Shown piece after piece: positions 22,764-31,832 of a DNA stretch of 64,000 nt. The notes below the pieces were generated by a model. That model was given only the letters and a program-made list of their open reading frames with translations, had not been told where the DNA came from and searched no databases. The DNA comes from Methylotenera versatilis 7 (GTDB lineage: Bacteria > Pseudomonadota > Gammaproteobacteria > Burkholderiales > Methylophilaceae): the NCBI RefSeq assembly GCF_000799165.1, contig NZ_JUGF01000002.1, forward strand, positions 558,001 through 622,000. Reading direction: 5' to 3'. The translations under genes were made by a program, and so were the position numbers. Numbering within the stretch: the stretch's first letter is position 1; every line of letters starts with the position of its first letter.

Positions 22764-24203
22764 CTAATCATTAAGGATTGATTGCTCAGAGATGATTAAT
22801 ATCTCATTTGACACTTTCAAATCGTTTTGAAGAGCATCAACAAGATTTTTTAGATTCTCCACTACTAATTTAGGCGGAACCCCATTAAACAATTCACCTT
22901 CGATTTGGTCTAACGTGTGTTTGAATGATTCAATTATCTGCATAGTTTGAACAACATTGTAAGTTTTCTTAAATGTAGTTACCTCATCAAAGGCCAGATG
23001 AATATAAATATCTAACGAATCTAGGTTCGAATGTCCGGTCCATTGTTGAACTTTTTGTTTCAATGCCTCTTTGTCTAATAAAGCTCGACGAAAATCTTCA
23101 AGATTTTCAAAGTTATGCTGCTCAATTAATGCCACGAAAAGCTTTGTAATAAACCGATGACGAAACATATGAGGGCAAATCTTTTCTTTCAAGCCTGCTG
23201 CTTTCGCTAAAATTGAAACTTCTTGCGTTACTGTATTTGCCTGTATTTTTTTTCCTGTATTTTCGTTAACTAGTAAGTACCCTTCGTCATTACTTTTTCC
23301 ACATGTTGTTCGTATTACTCGTTGTCTATTTTTCTCTACGAACTCTATTAAATATGCAATGTCATGTCTAGCGATTGGAATTTCACGATAAACCTCAATA
23401 CCTCCTCGTTTTTTCAAGGTTCTAATTTTTAGGAACGGCGTAGTCATCTCCGAAGCATTTAAGATATCCTTTATTTTCAATAAAGCTATTTCAGATCTTC
23501 TACCCCCAGTTATTTCCAATAACTTCAACATCACATATCGTCTTTTTCGAACAAATATACTTTTACTTGAACTTTGAACGATACCCCATAATTTTTTTAT
23601 AGCGTCTGTACTGATTGGAAGGCGTTTGACTTTGGGGTCTGGGGTTGGGAAAGAGCGGTGGTGCCAATATGTTTTATTGATTTTTGATTGTGAACTTAAT
23701 GACGCCGAATTTCCTACTGAGACTTTCAATTCTGCTCTGATTTGCCCTTGAGAAGCGATGAAGTTTGGTTGAAAATTTAGTTTGCCAATATAATTCAAGA
23801 AATCTAAACAGTTTCTACCAATAGCAATTACAGTGTTTGCATCTCTAATGCTAATTTCTGATTTTGAATGTAATTTTTCGCCTTGCAATAACTTTATAAA
23901 TAAAATGAATTGATTATCACTGAGGTCTATTAAATTTATTTTATTAAAAAAACAAAAGCGTAATAGATGACTTATGTTTGTTGCATAAGCTAGCAGTGTT
24001 CCTCCCTTATTAATGCGAGATAGGCCTCTGTAGTAGAGATCAAGCATATAAAAATTACCTTCAAAACACCAACCACCATCTGGCCAACTCAAAAGGGGAA
24101 TATCGTCTGCAGCTTCGGTAATTACTTGGCCATTATTAACATAAATAGGAAGTCTAAATTCTCTAGATGACAGTTGATAAAGCTTTTTACCTGCTCTAAT
24201 CAC
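22764..24203 (-). CDS. Tyrosine recombinase, last gene of four-gene module
   Basis: A 479-residue site-specific recombinase. The catalytic set is complete: Arg235 (ITGGRRSEIALL), a basic strand with Lys264-265, His345-x-x-Arg348 (PHMFRHRF), His391 (WTGHSNLDS) and the nucleophile Tyr400 (DIYIHL). The N-terminal 190 residues form the arm/core-binding part. It overlaps the helper gene upstream by four bases. In Tn554-type transposons a recombinase of this size works with a second, larger one and a small helper, which is the pattern here. It is the most canonical enzyme of the module and probably performs strand exchange at comM. Confidence 0.85.
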   Translation of the reverse strand: MIRAGKKLYQLSSREFRLPIYVNNGQVITEAADDIPLLSWPDGGWCFEGNFYMLDLYYRGLSRINKGGTLLAYATNISHLLRFCFFNKINLIDLSDNQFILFIKLLQGEKLHSKSEISIRDANTVIAIGRNCLDFLNYIGKLNFQPNFIASQGQIRAELKVSVGNSASLSSQSKINKTYWHHRSFPTPDPKVKRLPISTDAIKKLWGIVQSSSKSIFVRKRRYVMLKLLEITGGRRSEIALLKIKDILNASEMTTPFLKIRTLKKRGGIEVYREIPIARHDIAYLIEFVEKNRQRVIRTTCGKSNDEGYLLVNENTGKKIQANTVTQEVSILAKAAGLKEKICPHMFRHRFITKLFVALIEQHNFENLEDFRRALLDKEALKQKVQQWTGHSNLDSLDIYIHLAFDEVTTFKKTYNVVQTMQIIESFKHTLDQIEGELFNGVPPKLVVENLKNLVDALQNDLKVSNEILIISEQSILND

Positions 24204-24757
24204 GCACGCAAGTCTCTAATATTTGTGTTTTCTTGACTTTGGCTGAAAGATAGCATTTCTAGAATTTCTCTTTGCTCTTTTCCGCACAAGGCAATTAAAG
24301 ATGGATTTTGAGTTTTTAAAGCATAGTTTTTTCCCTGAAAAATAAGTTTCTCAACAATCATAGTTAGAATTAGCAATTCTTCTTTTAATTTTAGGATGTA
24401 AGCCTCTTTTTCTGAAATCTGATTTTTTAAATCATGTTTCGTAAGTTGATAGGATTTTTTTCTATCAACCATCTCTTTTTCAATGAGATATAAAGCTTCT
24501 ATTCGCAATTGATTTAAAGCCGAGAAACCACCGACAAGTATTTCATCAGAAATTCTTTTCAAGGTATTCAACGAAGATTTTGTAATGCCTTTATTTGCAT
24601 CTTCAAATTTAGAAAGTTTACCTTGGCATTTAAGTGATGAAATAAGCTCTTTGTTTTCCACAAATAGTTTAGGATTTTCCATCACTTCAACTAGCAGAGT
24701 TCTTAGCGCTCTGACTGAAGAAGAGTTCTTAATTACACGCTTATCAGTAATTCGCAT
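24200..24757 (-). CDS. Small coiled-coil helper of recombinase module
   Basis: A 185-residue charged, helical protein with a predicted coiled coil in the middle (about 95-135: KHDLKNQISEKEAYILKLKEEL). It lacks recombinase motifs. Placement between two tyrosine recombinase genes, with overlaps of 4 and 14 bases, parallels the TnpC-type accessory factor of Tn554-like elements, which influences insertion frequency and orientation. The parallel rests on position and size, not on sequence similarity I can verify. Confidence 0.55.
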   Translation of the reverse strand: MRITDKRVIKNSSSVRALRTLLVEVMENPKLFVENKELISSLKCQGKLSKFEDANKGITKSSLNTLKRISDEILVGGFSALNQLRIEALYLIEKEMVDRKKSYQLTKHDLKNQISEKEAYILKLKEELLILTMIVEKLIFQGKNYALKTQNPSLIALCGKEQREILEMLSFSQSQENTNIRDLRA

Positions 24758-26870
24758 TTACTCTCCTATCTGAAACCTTTATCAAAATTCTGTAAGATTG
24801 TCCTTCAGACGTAACAAAAAATTCAGGCTCTATTTGAATAGCCTCATCCAATAGCAATTCTTCAATATAATCATCCAACTCTTGACTATCAAGTATAGAA
24901 AAATTCCTAGTCTGAAATCGTGATTCAATCAAATTAGTTAGTGATTCCGCATTTGGTGATTTAGATATTACTTGCTCAATCGCATATTCAGTCTTCACAG
25001 AGCGTAAGACATCTCCTGGGGTTATTTCCGTAATATAGCTATAAAGATGTTCTATATCCGTATGCCCTAAAAACCATCTTAGTGTTGCCATACCTCCGAA
25101 GGAGTTTCCCCAGAAAAATGTCATTGCAAAAAATCTTCTCAGTTGATGCTGACGCAAATAATATCTACATCCATTTGTATTCTTTTTGGTTTCGATATAA
25201 TCGCAAAATATATCTAAAGATGAGTTATATTTTGGGCTGCGTAAAATCGTTACTTCGGCCCAATAAAGATCAGGATATAAGAAAAGGTTCGTATGTTTTC
25301 TATATGCTCCTATTTCAACTAATCCATTCTGAAAGTTTTCTAGCATTTTAATCAGTTTAACCGCCACCGGTGGAATAGGCCGAGCCTCCTTTTCCCTCAT
25401 TGAATCGTATCCAGTTTTTCGATTAAAAAATATCAAACGTGTATTAGATGCATCCAAGCATTTACCAGAAATCAAATCCTTAAGTTCCCCTTGACGCCGA
25501 GCAGAAAGGCAACCGATACATACTTGGGCAGCTCCATACATTATTCTCATCAACTCATATAGACCTTCATTTTTACGCAGTCTCGTAAACATTTCCTGGC
25601 TTGATGGTCGAAGACTTTCAGGATTAAATGAATTTCTCTCAACGTAATTTAGACGCAAATTCAAAGACCAATACTTAACTCCCAAGGCCTTTATTTTAGG
25701 AGTCAAAAAAGGTGATATATCCTGTTTAGAATTAAACACTACTAAACTTTGTTTCAGCTTTTTCGATTGTTTAATGACTCGCAAAGCGCTCTCTGTTATT
25801 TCTTCACCGTACTCAAGTAGAAATTCTAATGCCGCACGAACTGATGATAAAACCACATCTGAAGGAAGCGTCTTGTAATGGCGTGTTGGTTTCAAATCAA
25901 AAAAAGATTCAGATTTATAATTTGAAACCGCATCAATGATTTGTGAAGGAATTTCAAGACCTGCTGATGTTAGTAATGCGAGTGATTGAAAAGATTTTTT
26001 GTATCGGGACATCTCCCTACTTGATAGACGGGAATCTGATTCGTCTCTGAGGGGAGCAGAAGTAAACTCTTTGTAATACAACTCCATGGGCACCAATAGC
26101 AGCTCATTTGGTACAGGCTTAAAAGCATGCCCGATTAAAGTATTTTTATATATTATTTTACTAAGGTTTTTTGTATTCGGCCCAGATCTAAAGCCTTCTT
26201 TAGCTTTGGAATGGTACACTCCCGCATACTTTAGCCACGCTCTCGCATAAACTATTTCTGTTGGAGTTAGCTTAAGATCACATTCACATTCTTCTGGTAT
26301 ATTTTCTCGAATCGCAGGAGATTTCTCTATTTCCAAATCTAAAATTCTTTTATCGTGGGTTGATATGCCTACCTTTAAAAATTGCGTTAATTTTTCGAAC
26401 CACTTATAAACACTAGTCGATGTTTCATTTGATGAAGCCAAATCATGCATGAATACATGAATATCATTGGTTGATATGTTTTCTAATCCATATTTAGATA
26501 ATTGAAATTTAACCGAGTTAAGTAATAAATAATCTATTAGATACAGGGTGCGTCGAATTGAATTATAAGAGGTACCTAATGAACATTTTTTTCTTGAAGT
26601 GGTATCAGGGTGAGTTTGTATGCAAAGCCAAAGCTTAAAAACATTCAGAAGTGGTGCGTTTTGTTGGGAGGTTAGTAGAGATGCATCTTCAAGTTCCACA
26701 TTAAAATTAATGATTGTGCTACCGACTAAACCAAAATTACATGACCACACATCATCTACGAATAAACTTTCTAACCATGGTGGTGAGCGATACATTTCCA
26801 TTCGATCAGCAGATAAGTGATCAAAAAAGTCCTGATCCTCTTGACTAATTTTTTGCAAAAAAAAGAACAT
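24744..26870 (-). CDS. Large tyrosine recombinase (Tn554 TnpB-like size)
   Basis: A 708-residue recombinase. The C-terminal catalytic region shows Arg458/459 (CLSARRQGELKDL), His575-x-x-Arg578 (RQHQLRRFFAMTF), His603 (FLGHTDIEHLYSYI) and tyrosines 610/612, one of which should be the nucleophile. About 430 residues precede this, more than in ordinary integrases and comparable to the large second recombinase of Tn554-like elements. It overlaps the genes on both sides (14 and 26 bases), so the module is translated as a unit. Confidence 0.8.
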   Translation of the reverse strand: MFFFLQKISQEDQDFFDHLSADRMEMYRSPPWLESLFVDDVWSCNFGLVGSTIINFNVELEDASLLTSQQNAPLLNVFKLWLCIQTHPDTTSRKKCSLGTSYNSIRRTLYLIDYLLLNSVKFQLSKYGLENISTNDIHVFMHDLASSNETSTSVYKWFEKLTQFLKVGISTHDKRILDLEIEKSPAIRENIPEECECDLKLTPTEIVYARAWLKYAGVYHSKAKEGFRSGPNTKNLSKIIYKNTLIGHAFKPVPNELLLVPMELYYKEFTSAPLRDESDSRLSSREMSRYKKSFQSLALLTSAGLEIPSQIIDAVSNYKSESFFDLKPTRHYKTLPSDVVLSSVRAALEFLLEYGEEITESALRVIKQSKKLKQSLVVFNSKQDISPFLTPKIKALGVKYWSLNLRLNYVERNSFNPESLRPSSQEMFTRLRKNEGLYELMRIMYGAAQVCIGCLSARRQGELKDLISGKCLDASNTRLIFFNRKTGYDSMREKEARPIPPVAVKLIKMLENFQNGLVEIGAYRKHTNLFLYPDLYWAEVTILRSPKYNSSLDIFCDYIETKKNTNGCRYYLRQHQLRRFFAMTFFWGNSFGGMATLRWFLGHTDIEHLYSYITEITPGDVLRSVKTEYAIEQVISKSPNAESLTNLIESRFQTRNFSILDSQELDDYIEELLLDEAIQIEPEFFVTSEGQSYRILIKVSDRRVNANY

Positions 26871-29190
26871 CCATAATTTTGGGGTTAATAGCCTTCCGAG
26901 CAGTCTCCAAAAACAACTGTAAATCGGGTCTATTAAATTGTTCTGATTCTATATATCGTATTAATTGTTTACTTATTTCTATCCAATACTTAGTTTTTTC
27001 TGTAAGTTTTTTTGAAGTGTCTTCGGCGATATTTTGAATGCTCAATAAGATACTCAAAACATCGCAATCAAGACCAAAAATTACCTCGCTGAGGTCTTTA
27101 TTTTCAGATGAATTTTTTTTCGTATCTGGAATATATAACGGTTTGAAAATATGATTTTTTAAGAAAATATCCATTTCTTCAAAGCTCTTAAATCCACTTG
27201 CTGTCAATCTATACGGACTATCTTTAAGTGCCTCTAGAATAATGCCTGTTTGAAATATACGTATCCAGCGCTCTTCAAAAAAAGCTAATAATGGAGCCGG
27301 TAAATATCTTTGAATAAGTTTAGGATCAAACTTCGCATGTCCCAAAGCTTTTGCCATTTCACTGACACTACGGGTTTTAAAATAAACTAGTACGCCAGCA
27401 CTTGCTCTTAATGACGACAAACTAAATTGTCTTACGAAGCTTTCCCTCTCAGCTAAACTAAGTGATGTAACATGACTCAACGATTCAACTAATTTTTGTT
27501 CCCGAATGGGTTCAGATGTTTCAGTCGCCATTTTTTTTATACGTGCAGGGTAACAAAATCCTTGTTTACAGGTTAATAAAAGATAACGCCATGCATCATC
27601 ATGCTTCGCCTTTAGGAATTCTCTGAGTGATGTTGTAATTTCAATTAATTGTTCAACAATTTGGCTTGTTTCATCGTTTAATATAATTACTTGTTCGGCG
27701 AGTTTAGAGCCACGGCGGTACTTGAAACCAATAAGCTTGTTACGCTCATCAGAATTAATATAGCCAACTAATTTGCCATTTTTGTCAAAAAGTTGGAAAT
27801 TTTCTAAAAATGATGGTGTTATTTGCGGATGGTTTGCTACAAGCACCATACAATGACCAAGCAAAGCCCCTGTAACTGGCATCCCCAATTGCTTGGCTAA
27901 GTCATCTAAAGGACTTCCTAGGAGACGATTAGCTTCATAGGTGTTTGCTATGTGGATATTTTCTTGTAATGTTGCCGCTGCATTTTGCAGATACTTTGGA
28001 TCGTTTTTGAGACTAACTCTACCACGAGATCCATGATTCAATTTCTCTCCTACTTGATAGTGTCTTACTACACCAGTTGAAGCTAGCTTAAGCCGATTTT
28101 TATAATTCGTATAAACACTATTTGATAAGTATCTTCCCCAATCTAGGGCAATATTAAAATCTGTATTAACTTGGGAGAATATTAAATTGATTGCCTCATC
28201 GTCAGTTATATTCAATGGGATGTTGGTTAGTAACTTAACGCGGACTAACTCGCCATTTTCATTTTTTTTAATATTTGTATTGGACGCTAAAACCCTTCTT
28301 ATTGGTGGCATAGGTATTGCAGCAGTCGTCCTAGCAAACAATCCATCTTTCATCAAATATTCTTCAATAAAAAACCTAAATTCTCTCCTCCACAATGCTA
28401 TTAAAGTTGAGATTTTTGCACCATCTCCATTTGCATACTTAGTGCGAAAATAATATTCCATAAATTGTCTTAAAAACCCATTCACAAAGCTTTGGTCCTT
28501 AAAACTATTTCCATCTAGTTTGTGTGGATAGGTAAAAATGAATTGTGATAATGGCGTTAAAAACCCCATTGAATGTCTTCTGCGCCCTCGCATATAGACT
28601 TTACAAATCTCATAAAAATTTTCAGTAAATTTTCTCCCTAGTCGACTGTACATAGGATATAAATGAGCCCAAACAATTCCTGAGCTTTTGCCTTCTAGTG
28701 GCCATCCTTGCCATAGCCAAATTTTATGTTCATCCTTGGGGTAGTCTAGGTATTTTGAAATATATGAATCGAAATTAAGCATTATCCTTGTATTTTGGAT
28801 TTGTATTTTGTCCAGCGCATTTTTTACTTCAAAACAAGAAATAGATTTTACGAGGCATAAAAAAACTTTGCTTATTTCCGTCTTCCTTGATTGCCCTATA
28901 TTGATAAATTCAGTGCTGTGGATTGCACCTATAAATCCTTCACATACTTGCGTAAATGAATTTTTTTTAAATGAGTTGCAGCTTATCTTTTGATCTGTAA
29001 TTTGAAGATAGCATTCGAAGGCGCGTAATGCTGTGGGTATGGCACTGATTTGAAAATGTTTAGGTAGTGACAGCTTTGCACTATTTATAAGTCGCAAAGC
29101 ATCCTTTTCAATTGCAACATACGGATAATCATTATACGCATGTGAGATATTGAGAATTGTCCGTCTAAATAAGACCTGATTATCTGTCAT
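26845..29190 (-). CDS. Very large recombinase-like protein, first gene of module
   Basis: A 781-residue protein, first in the module and nearest to comM. Its C-terminal half has an integrase-like pattern: LSSLRASAGVLVYFKTRSVSEMAKALGHAKFDPKLIQRYLP, i.e. the S-x-L-R / LGH / Y boxes of a tyrosine recombinase, but with Ser instead of the first His of the HxxR box. It may be a partly degenerate or DNA-binding partner rather than an independent enzyme. Translation start lies 54 bp from the comM remnant, with AAGGAG about 20 bases before the ATG, so transcription may enter from comM. Confidence 0.7.
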   Translation of the reverse strand: MTDNQVLFRRTILNISHAYNDYPYVAIEKDALRLINSAKLSLPKHFQISAIPTALRAFECYLQITDQKISCNSFKKNSFTQVCEGFIGAIHSTEFINIGQSRKTEISKVFLCLVKSISCFEVKNALDKIQIQNTRIMLNFDSYISKYLDYPKDEHKIWLWQGWPLEGKSSGIVWAHLYPMYSRLGRKFTENFYEICKVYMRGRRRHSMGFLTPLSQFIFTYPHKLDGNSFKDQSFVNGFLRQFMEYYFRTKYANGDGAKISTLIALWRREFRFFIEEYLMKDGLFARTTAAIPMPPIRRVLASNTNIKKNENGELVRVKLLTNIPLNITDDEAINLIFSQVNTDFNIALDWGRYLSNSVYTNYKNRLKLASTGVVRHYQVGEKLNHGSRGRVSLKNDPKYLQNAAATLQENIHIANTYEANRLLGSPLDDLAKQLGMPVTGALLGHCMVLVANHPQITPSFLENFQLFDKNGKLVGYINSDERNKLIGFKYRRGSKLAEQVIILNDETSQIVEQLIEITTSLREFLKAKHDDAWRYLLLTCKQGFCYPARIKKMATETSEPIREQKLVESLSHVTSLSLAERESFVRQFSLSSLRASAGVLVYFKTRSVSEMAKALGHAKFDPKLIQRYLPAPLLAFFEERWIRIFQTGIILEALKDSPYRLTASGFKSFEEMDIFLKNHIFKPLYIPDTKKNSSENKDLSEVIFGLDCDVLSILLSIQNIAEDTSKKLTEKTKYWIEISKQLIRYIESEQFNRPDLQLFLETARKAINPKIMDVLFFAKN

Positions 29191-29243
29191 AACTACTTGT
29201 AGTTGTTACAGAATCTCCTTTATAGACAGAAATGTTCAAAAAG

Positions 29244-30170
29244 TCAAAAAATTAATTCATCCAAAAACAATACGCCATGATGCGCAAGGGAAATTTCCCC
29301 TGGCCGCGGAATGCCACCGCCGCCCACCAGCGCTACACCAGAAGCCGTATGGTGCGGTGACCTAAAGGGCCTGCGCTTCCAATTTTCTAATTTATAACCA
29401 CCATTAAGGGATTGTATCGCAGCACTTTCTAAAGCCTCTTGCTCGGTCATACTGGGCAAAATACCCGCAAAACGGCTTGCTAACATGCTCTTGCCCGTGC
29501 CTGGCGGCCCGCTCATTAGTACACTGTGTCCACCAGCTGCGGCAATTTCCAATGCACGTTTAGCCTGCGATTGGCCTTTTACCTCATTAAAATCTGGGTA
29601 ATGATTTTGCTGTGTCAGTGTGTTTGATTGATACTGCTGAATGATTGTATGTCCGCTTAAGTGTGCGCACACTTCCAATAATGTATTGGCGGGATAAATA
29701 ATCGCATCTTTTACCAAACTTGCTTCTTCTGCACTGGATTGAGGCAGAATAAACGCACGCTTGGTTTTGGTGCTTTTTTGAACCATCTGGTAAGTCATCG
29801 CCAGCGCACCGCGTATTGGTCGCAGTTCGCCCGTTAACGCTAACTCACCTGCAATTTCATAACGGCTTAGTGGCTCTGTCGGAATCTGCCCACTGGCCGC
29901 CAAAATACCTAACGCAATAGGCAAATCATAACGCCCACTCTCTTTAGGCAAATCTGCAGGGGCAAGGTTAACTGTGATGCGCCGCGCAGGAAATTCGAAC
30001 TGTGCGGTTTGAATGGCTGCTCGCACCCGATCCTTACTTTCTTTCACTTCGGCTTCGGGCAGTCCGACAATGGTAAAGCTGGGTAATCCGTTAGCAAGAT
30101 GAACCTCGACAACCACTTCTGGCGCATCCATGCCATTTAAGGCGCGGCTGTGCAAAACGGCTAGATTCAT
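29244..30170 (-). pseudogene. comM: comM, 3' half removed by island insertion
   Basis: The first 308 codons of the Mg-chelatase-type AAA+ helicase ComM (YifB), which extends heteroduplex during natural transformation. Normal members have about 500 residues. Intact here are the N-terminal Lon-like domain and Walker A (GGHSVLMSGPPGTGKSML). The frame ends in the Walker B strand: LFLDEL continues as IF and stop, where LFLDELPEF is expected. Walker B glutamate survives, but the sensor regions and C-terminal part are lost, so the protein should be inactive. Its start overlaps the ubiK stop (4 bases). The remaining 3' fragment must lie beyond the left end of the window. Confidence 0.93.
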
Positions 30171-30424
30171 TTCTGTTTAGTCTGTTCTTTTAGCATCTGC
30201 TCTTCTAGCGCAGCAAGCTTTACTTCCAAGCTGTCCAGTTGCTCGCGAGCATGCCGCAGCACCTCAACTTGCACATCAAACTCTTCACGCGTGACTAGCT
30301 CCATTTTGGTGAGCGCGCCCTTAATTAGTGCATGAATGTTTTTGTCGACATCAGCCAAAGGAGATGAATTTACTATGTCTTTGATTTTATTTGATAAATC
30401 TTGAAATTGTGATGAATTCAGCAT
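30167..30424 (-). CDS. ubiK: UbiK-family (BMFP) accessory factor
   Basis: An 85-residue protein of the YqiC/UbiK family: N-terminal amphipathic helix (FQDLSNKIKDIVNSSPLADV) and C-terminal coiled coil (FDVQVEVLRHAREQLDSLEVKLAALEEQM), which trimerises. It assists ubiquinone biosynthesis (UbiJ-UbiK complex) under oxygen. It is directly upstream of comM with a 4-base overlap, a common gene order in betaproteobacteria. Length and motif are normal. Confidence 0.85.
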   Translation of the reverse strand: MLNSSQFQDLSNKIKDIVNSSPLADVDKNIHALIKGALTKMELVTREEFDVQVEVLRHAREQLDSLEVKLAALEEQMLKEQTKQK

Positions 30425-30532
30425 AATGTTTTCTCGCTATTTTGGTGCAGTTTAACAGATTTTTGTATATGGTTAATAATTTTAAGCTTAGAACAAAAAT
30501 ATATAACACATTGATTTTATTGATAATTTTTA

Positions 30533-30548
30533 TGGCACGCGCCTTGCT
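30533..30548 (+). promoter_or_regulatory. Sigma-54 promoter of torF-glnK-amtB
   Basis: TGGCACGCGCCTTGCT matches the -24/-12 consensus TGGCAC-N5-TTGCW at every fixed position. It lies 58 bp before torF, predicting a start near 30559. A lone NtrC-like half-site TGGTGCA sits at about 30443. Nitrogen control through NtrC is expected. Confidence 0.85.
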
Positions 30549-30605
30549 AGGTATTATCGTGGTTAAAACGATTTAATTTTTTACAACAACGTTAGGGGAT
30601 ACACA

Positions 30606-31391
30606 ATGCGTCATTCATTATTATCAATCGCTGTACTAAGCGTACTTGCAGTACCAACATTTTCTTACGCTGAAGAAACGGTTGCGCCGGCTGCAGCAGC
30701 TGAACCTGCATCACCACATACCGTCACTTACAACGTCGGTCTATATAGCCAATACATTTTCCGTGGTTTAACGCAAACAGACCAAGACCCTGCTTTGCAA
30801 GGCGGTATTGATTACTCGCACTCCAGTGGTTTTTATCTAGGCTCATGGGCCACTAACATCAGCTGGTTATCTGATGCTGACGCCTATAAAAGCTCTAGTC
30901 TAGAGTTGGACATTTATGGTGGTTTCGCAAATACTATTGGTGACACAGGTGTTGGTTACAACGTGGGTGTTCTACAATATATTTACCCAGGTAGCAAAAA
31001 TCCAGGTGTAAAATCTGCTGAGACGACTGAAGTTTACGGCAGTTTGAGTTATGAATGGTTAGCAGCAAAACTTTCAGTGGTAGCTTCTGATGGCGCATTT
31101 GGTCTTAAAAATGCTGACGGTAGCTGGTATGCAGAACTGAATGCTAACTATCCAATCGGTGAGACAGGTTTTACTATCAATGGTCACGTTGGCAGACAAG
31201 AGTTTAAAGGCTCCGGTAATGATGTAGGTGATTACACAGACTGGAAACTTGGGGCAACTAAATCTTGGAGCAACGGTGTAAACGTTGGTGCTTATTACAC
31301 CACCACCAACGCCCGTGACGCTGCTTACACAATACTTGGCGACAACATCGGTGATGACCAATTCACAGTATTTGTTCAAAAAACGTTCTAA
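30606..31391 (+). CDS. TorF-family putative porin
   Basis: A 261-residue outer-membrane beta-barrel protein. The signal peptide ends FSYA, followed by a short Ala/Pro linker, then the family opening VTYNVGLYSQYIFRGLTQTDQDPALQGGIDY and alternating strands to the C-terminal FVQKTF, with terminal Phe. TorF/Gcw_chp members are small porins of unsettled cargo, often located next to glnK-amtB, as here. AGGGGA precedes the ATG. Under the sigma-54 promoter it should be induced in nitrogen limitation, perhaps supplying ammonium or small N compounds to AmtB. Confidence 0.88.
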   Translation: MRHSLLSIAVLSVLAVPTFSYAEETVAPAAAAEPASPHTVTYNVGLYSQYIFRGLTQTDQDPALQGGIDYSHSSGFYLGSWATNISWLSDADAYKSSSLELDIYGGFANTIGDTGVGYNVGVLQYIYPGSKNPGVKSAETTEVYGSLSYEWLAAKLSVVASDGAFGLKNADGSWYAELNANYPIGETGFTINGHVGRQEFKGSGNDVGDYTDWKLGATKSWSNGVNVGAYYTTTNARDAAYTILGDNIGDDQFTVFVQKTF

Positions 31392-31418
31392 ATTTTTAGT
31401 ACGTATTACCTGTAAAAA

Positions 31419-31455
31419 TGCGACAGAAAATTTTGAATTGAAATTTCCTGTCGCA
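31419..31455. repeat. Hairpin between torF and glnK
   Basis: TGCGACAGAAAATTT (31419-31433) pairs with AAATTTCCTGTCGCA (31441-31455), 15 positions with one mismatch, around TGAATTG. It has no T run, so it is more likely an mRNA-stability or partial attenuation element that sets porin versus PII/AmtB output. Confidence 0.7.
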
Positions 31456-31472
31456 TGATTACTTTACACTAG

Positions 31473-31820
<348 letters not shown>

Positions 31821-31832
31821 GGGGCATATAAA

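Larger units (their letters stand above)
1..29250. mobile_element. Genomic island inserted in comM (left end outside window)
   Basis: Seen: the comM reading frame entering from the right stops after the codons for LFLDEL and is followed at once by AT-rich DNA and four overlapping recombinase genes; nothing resembling the distal comM half occurs anywhere in the window. Everything leftward is accessory in character: toxin/antitoxin-like regulators, a ubiquitin-like operon, an IS30 element, an orphan pseudopilin and unknown genes, with base composition varying from gene to gene. Known: comM is a recurrent insertion site for islands in other proteobacteria. Inferred: one island of at least 29 kb with its recombinase module at this junction. 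More than one nested insertion is possible, and the exact junction base is uncertain by a few bases around 29249-29255. Confidence 0.7.
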
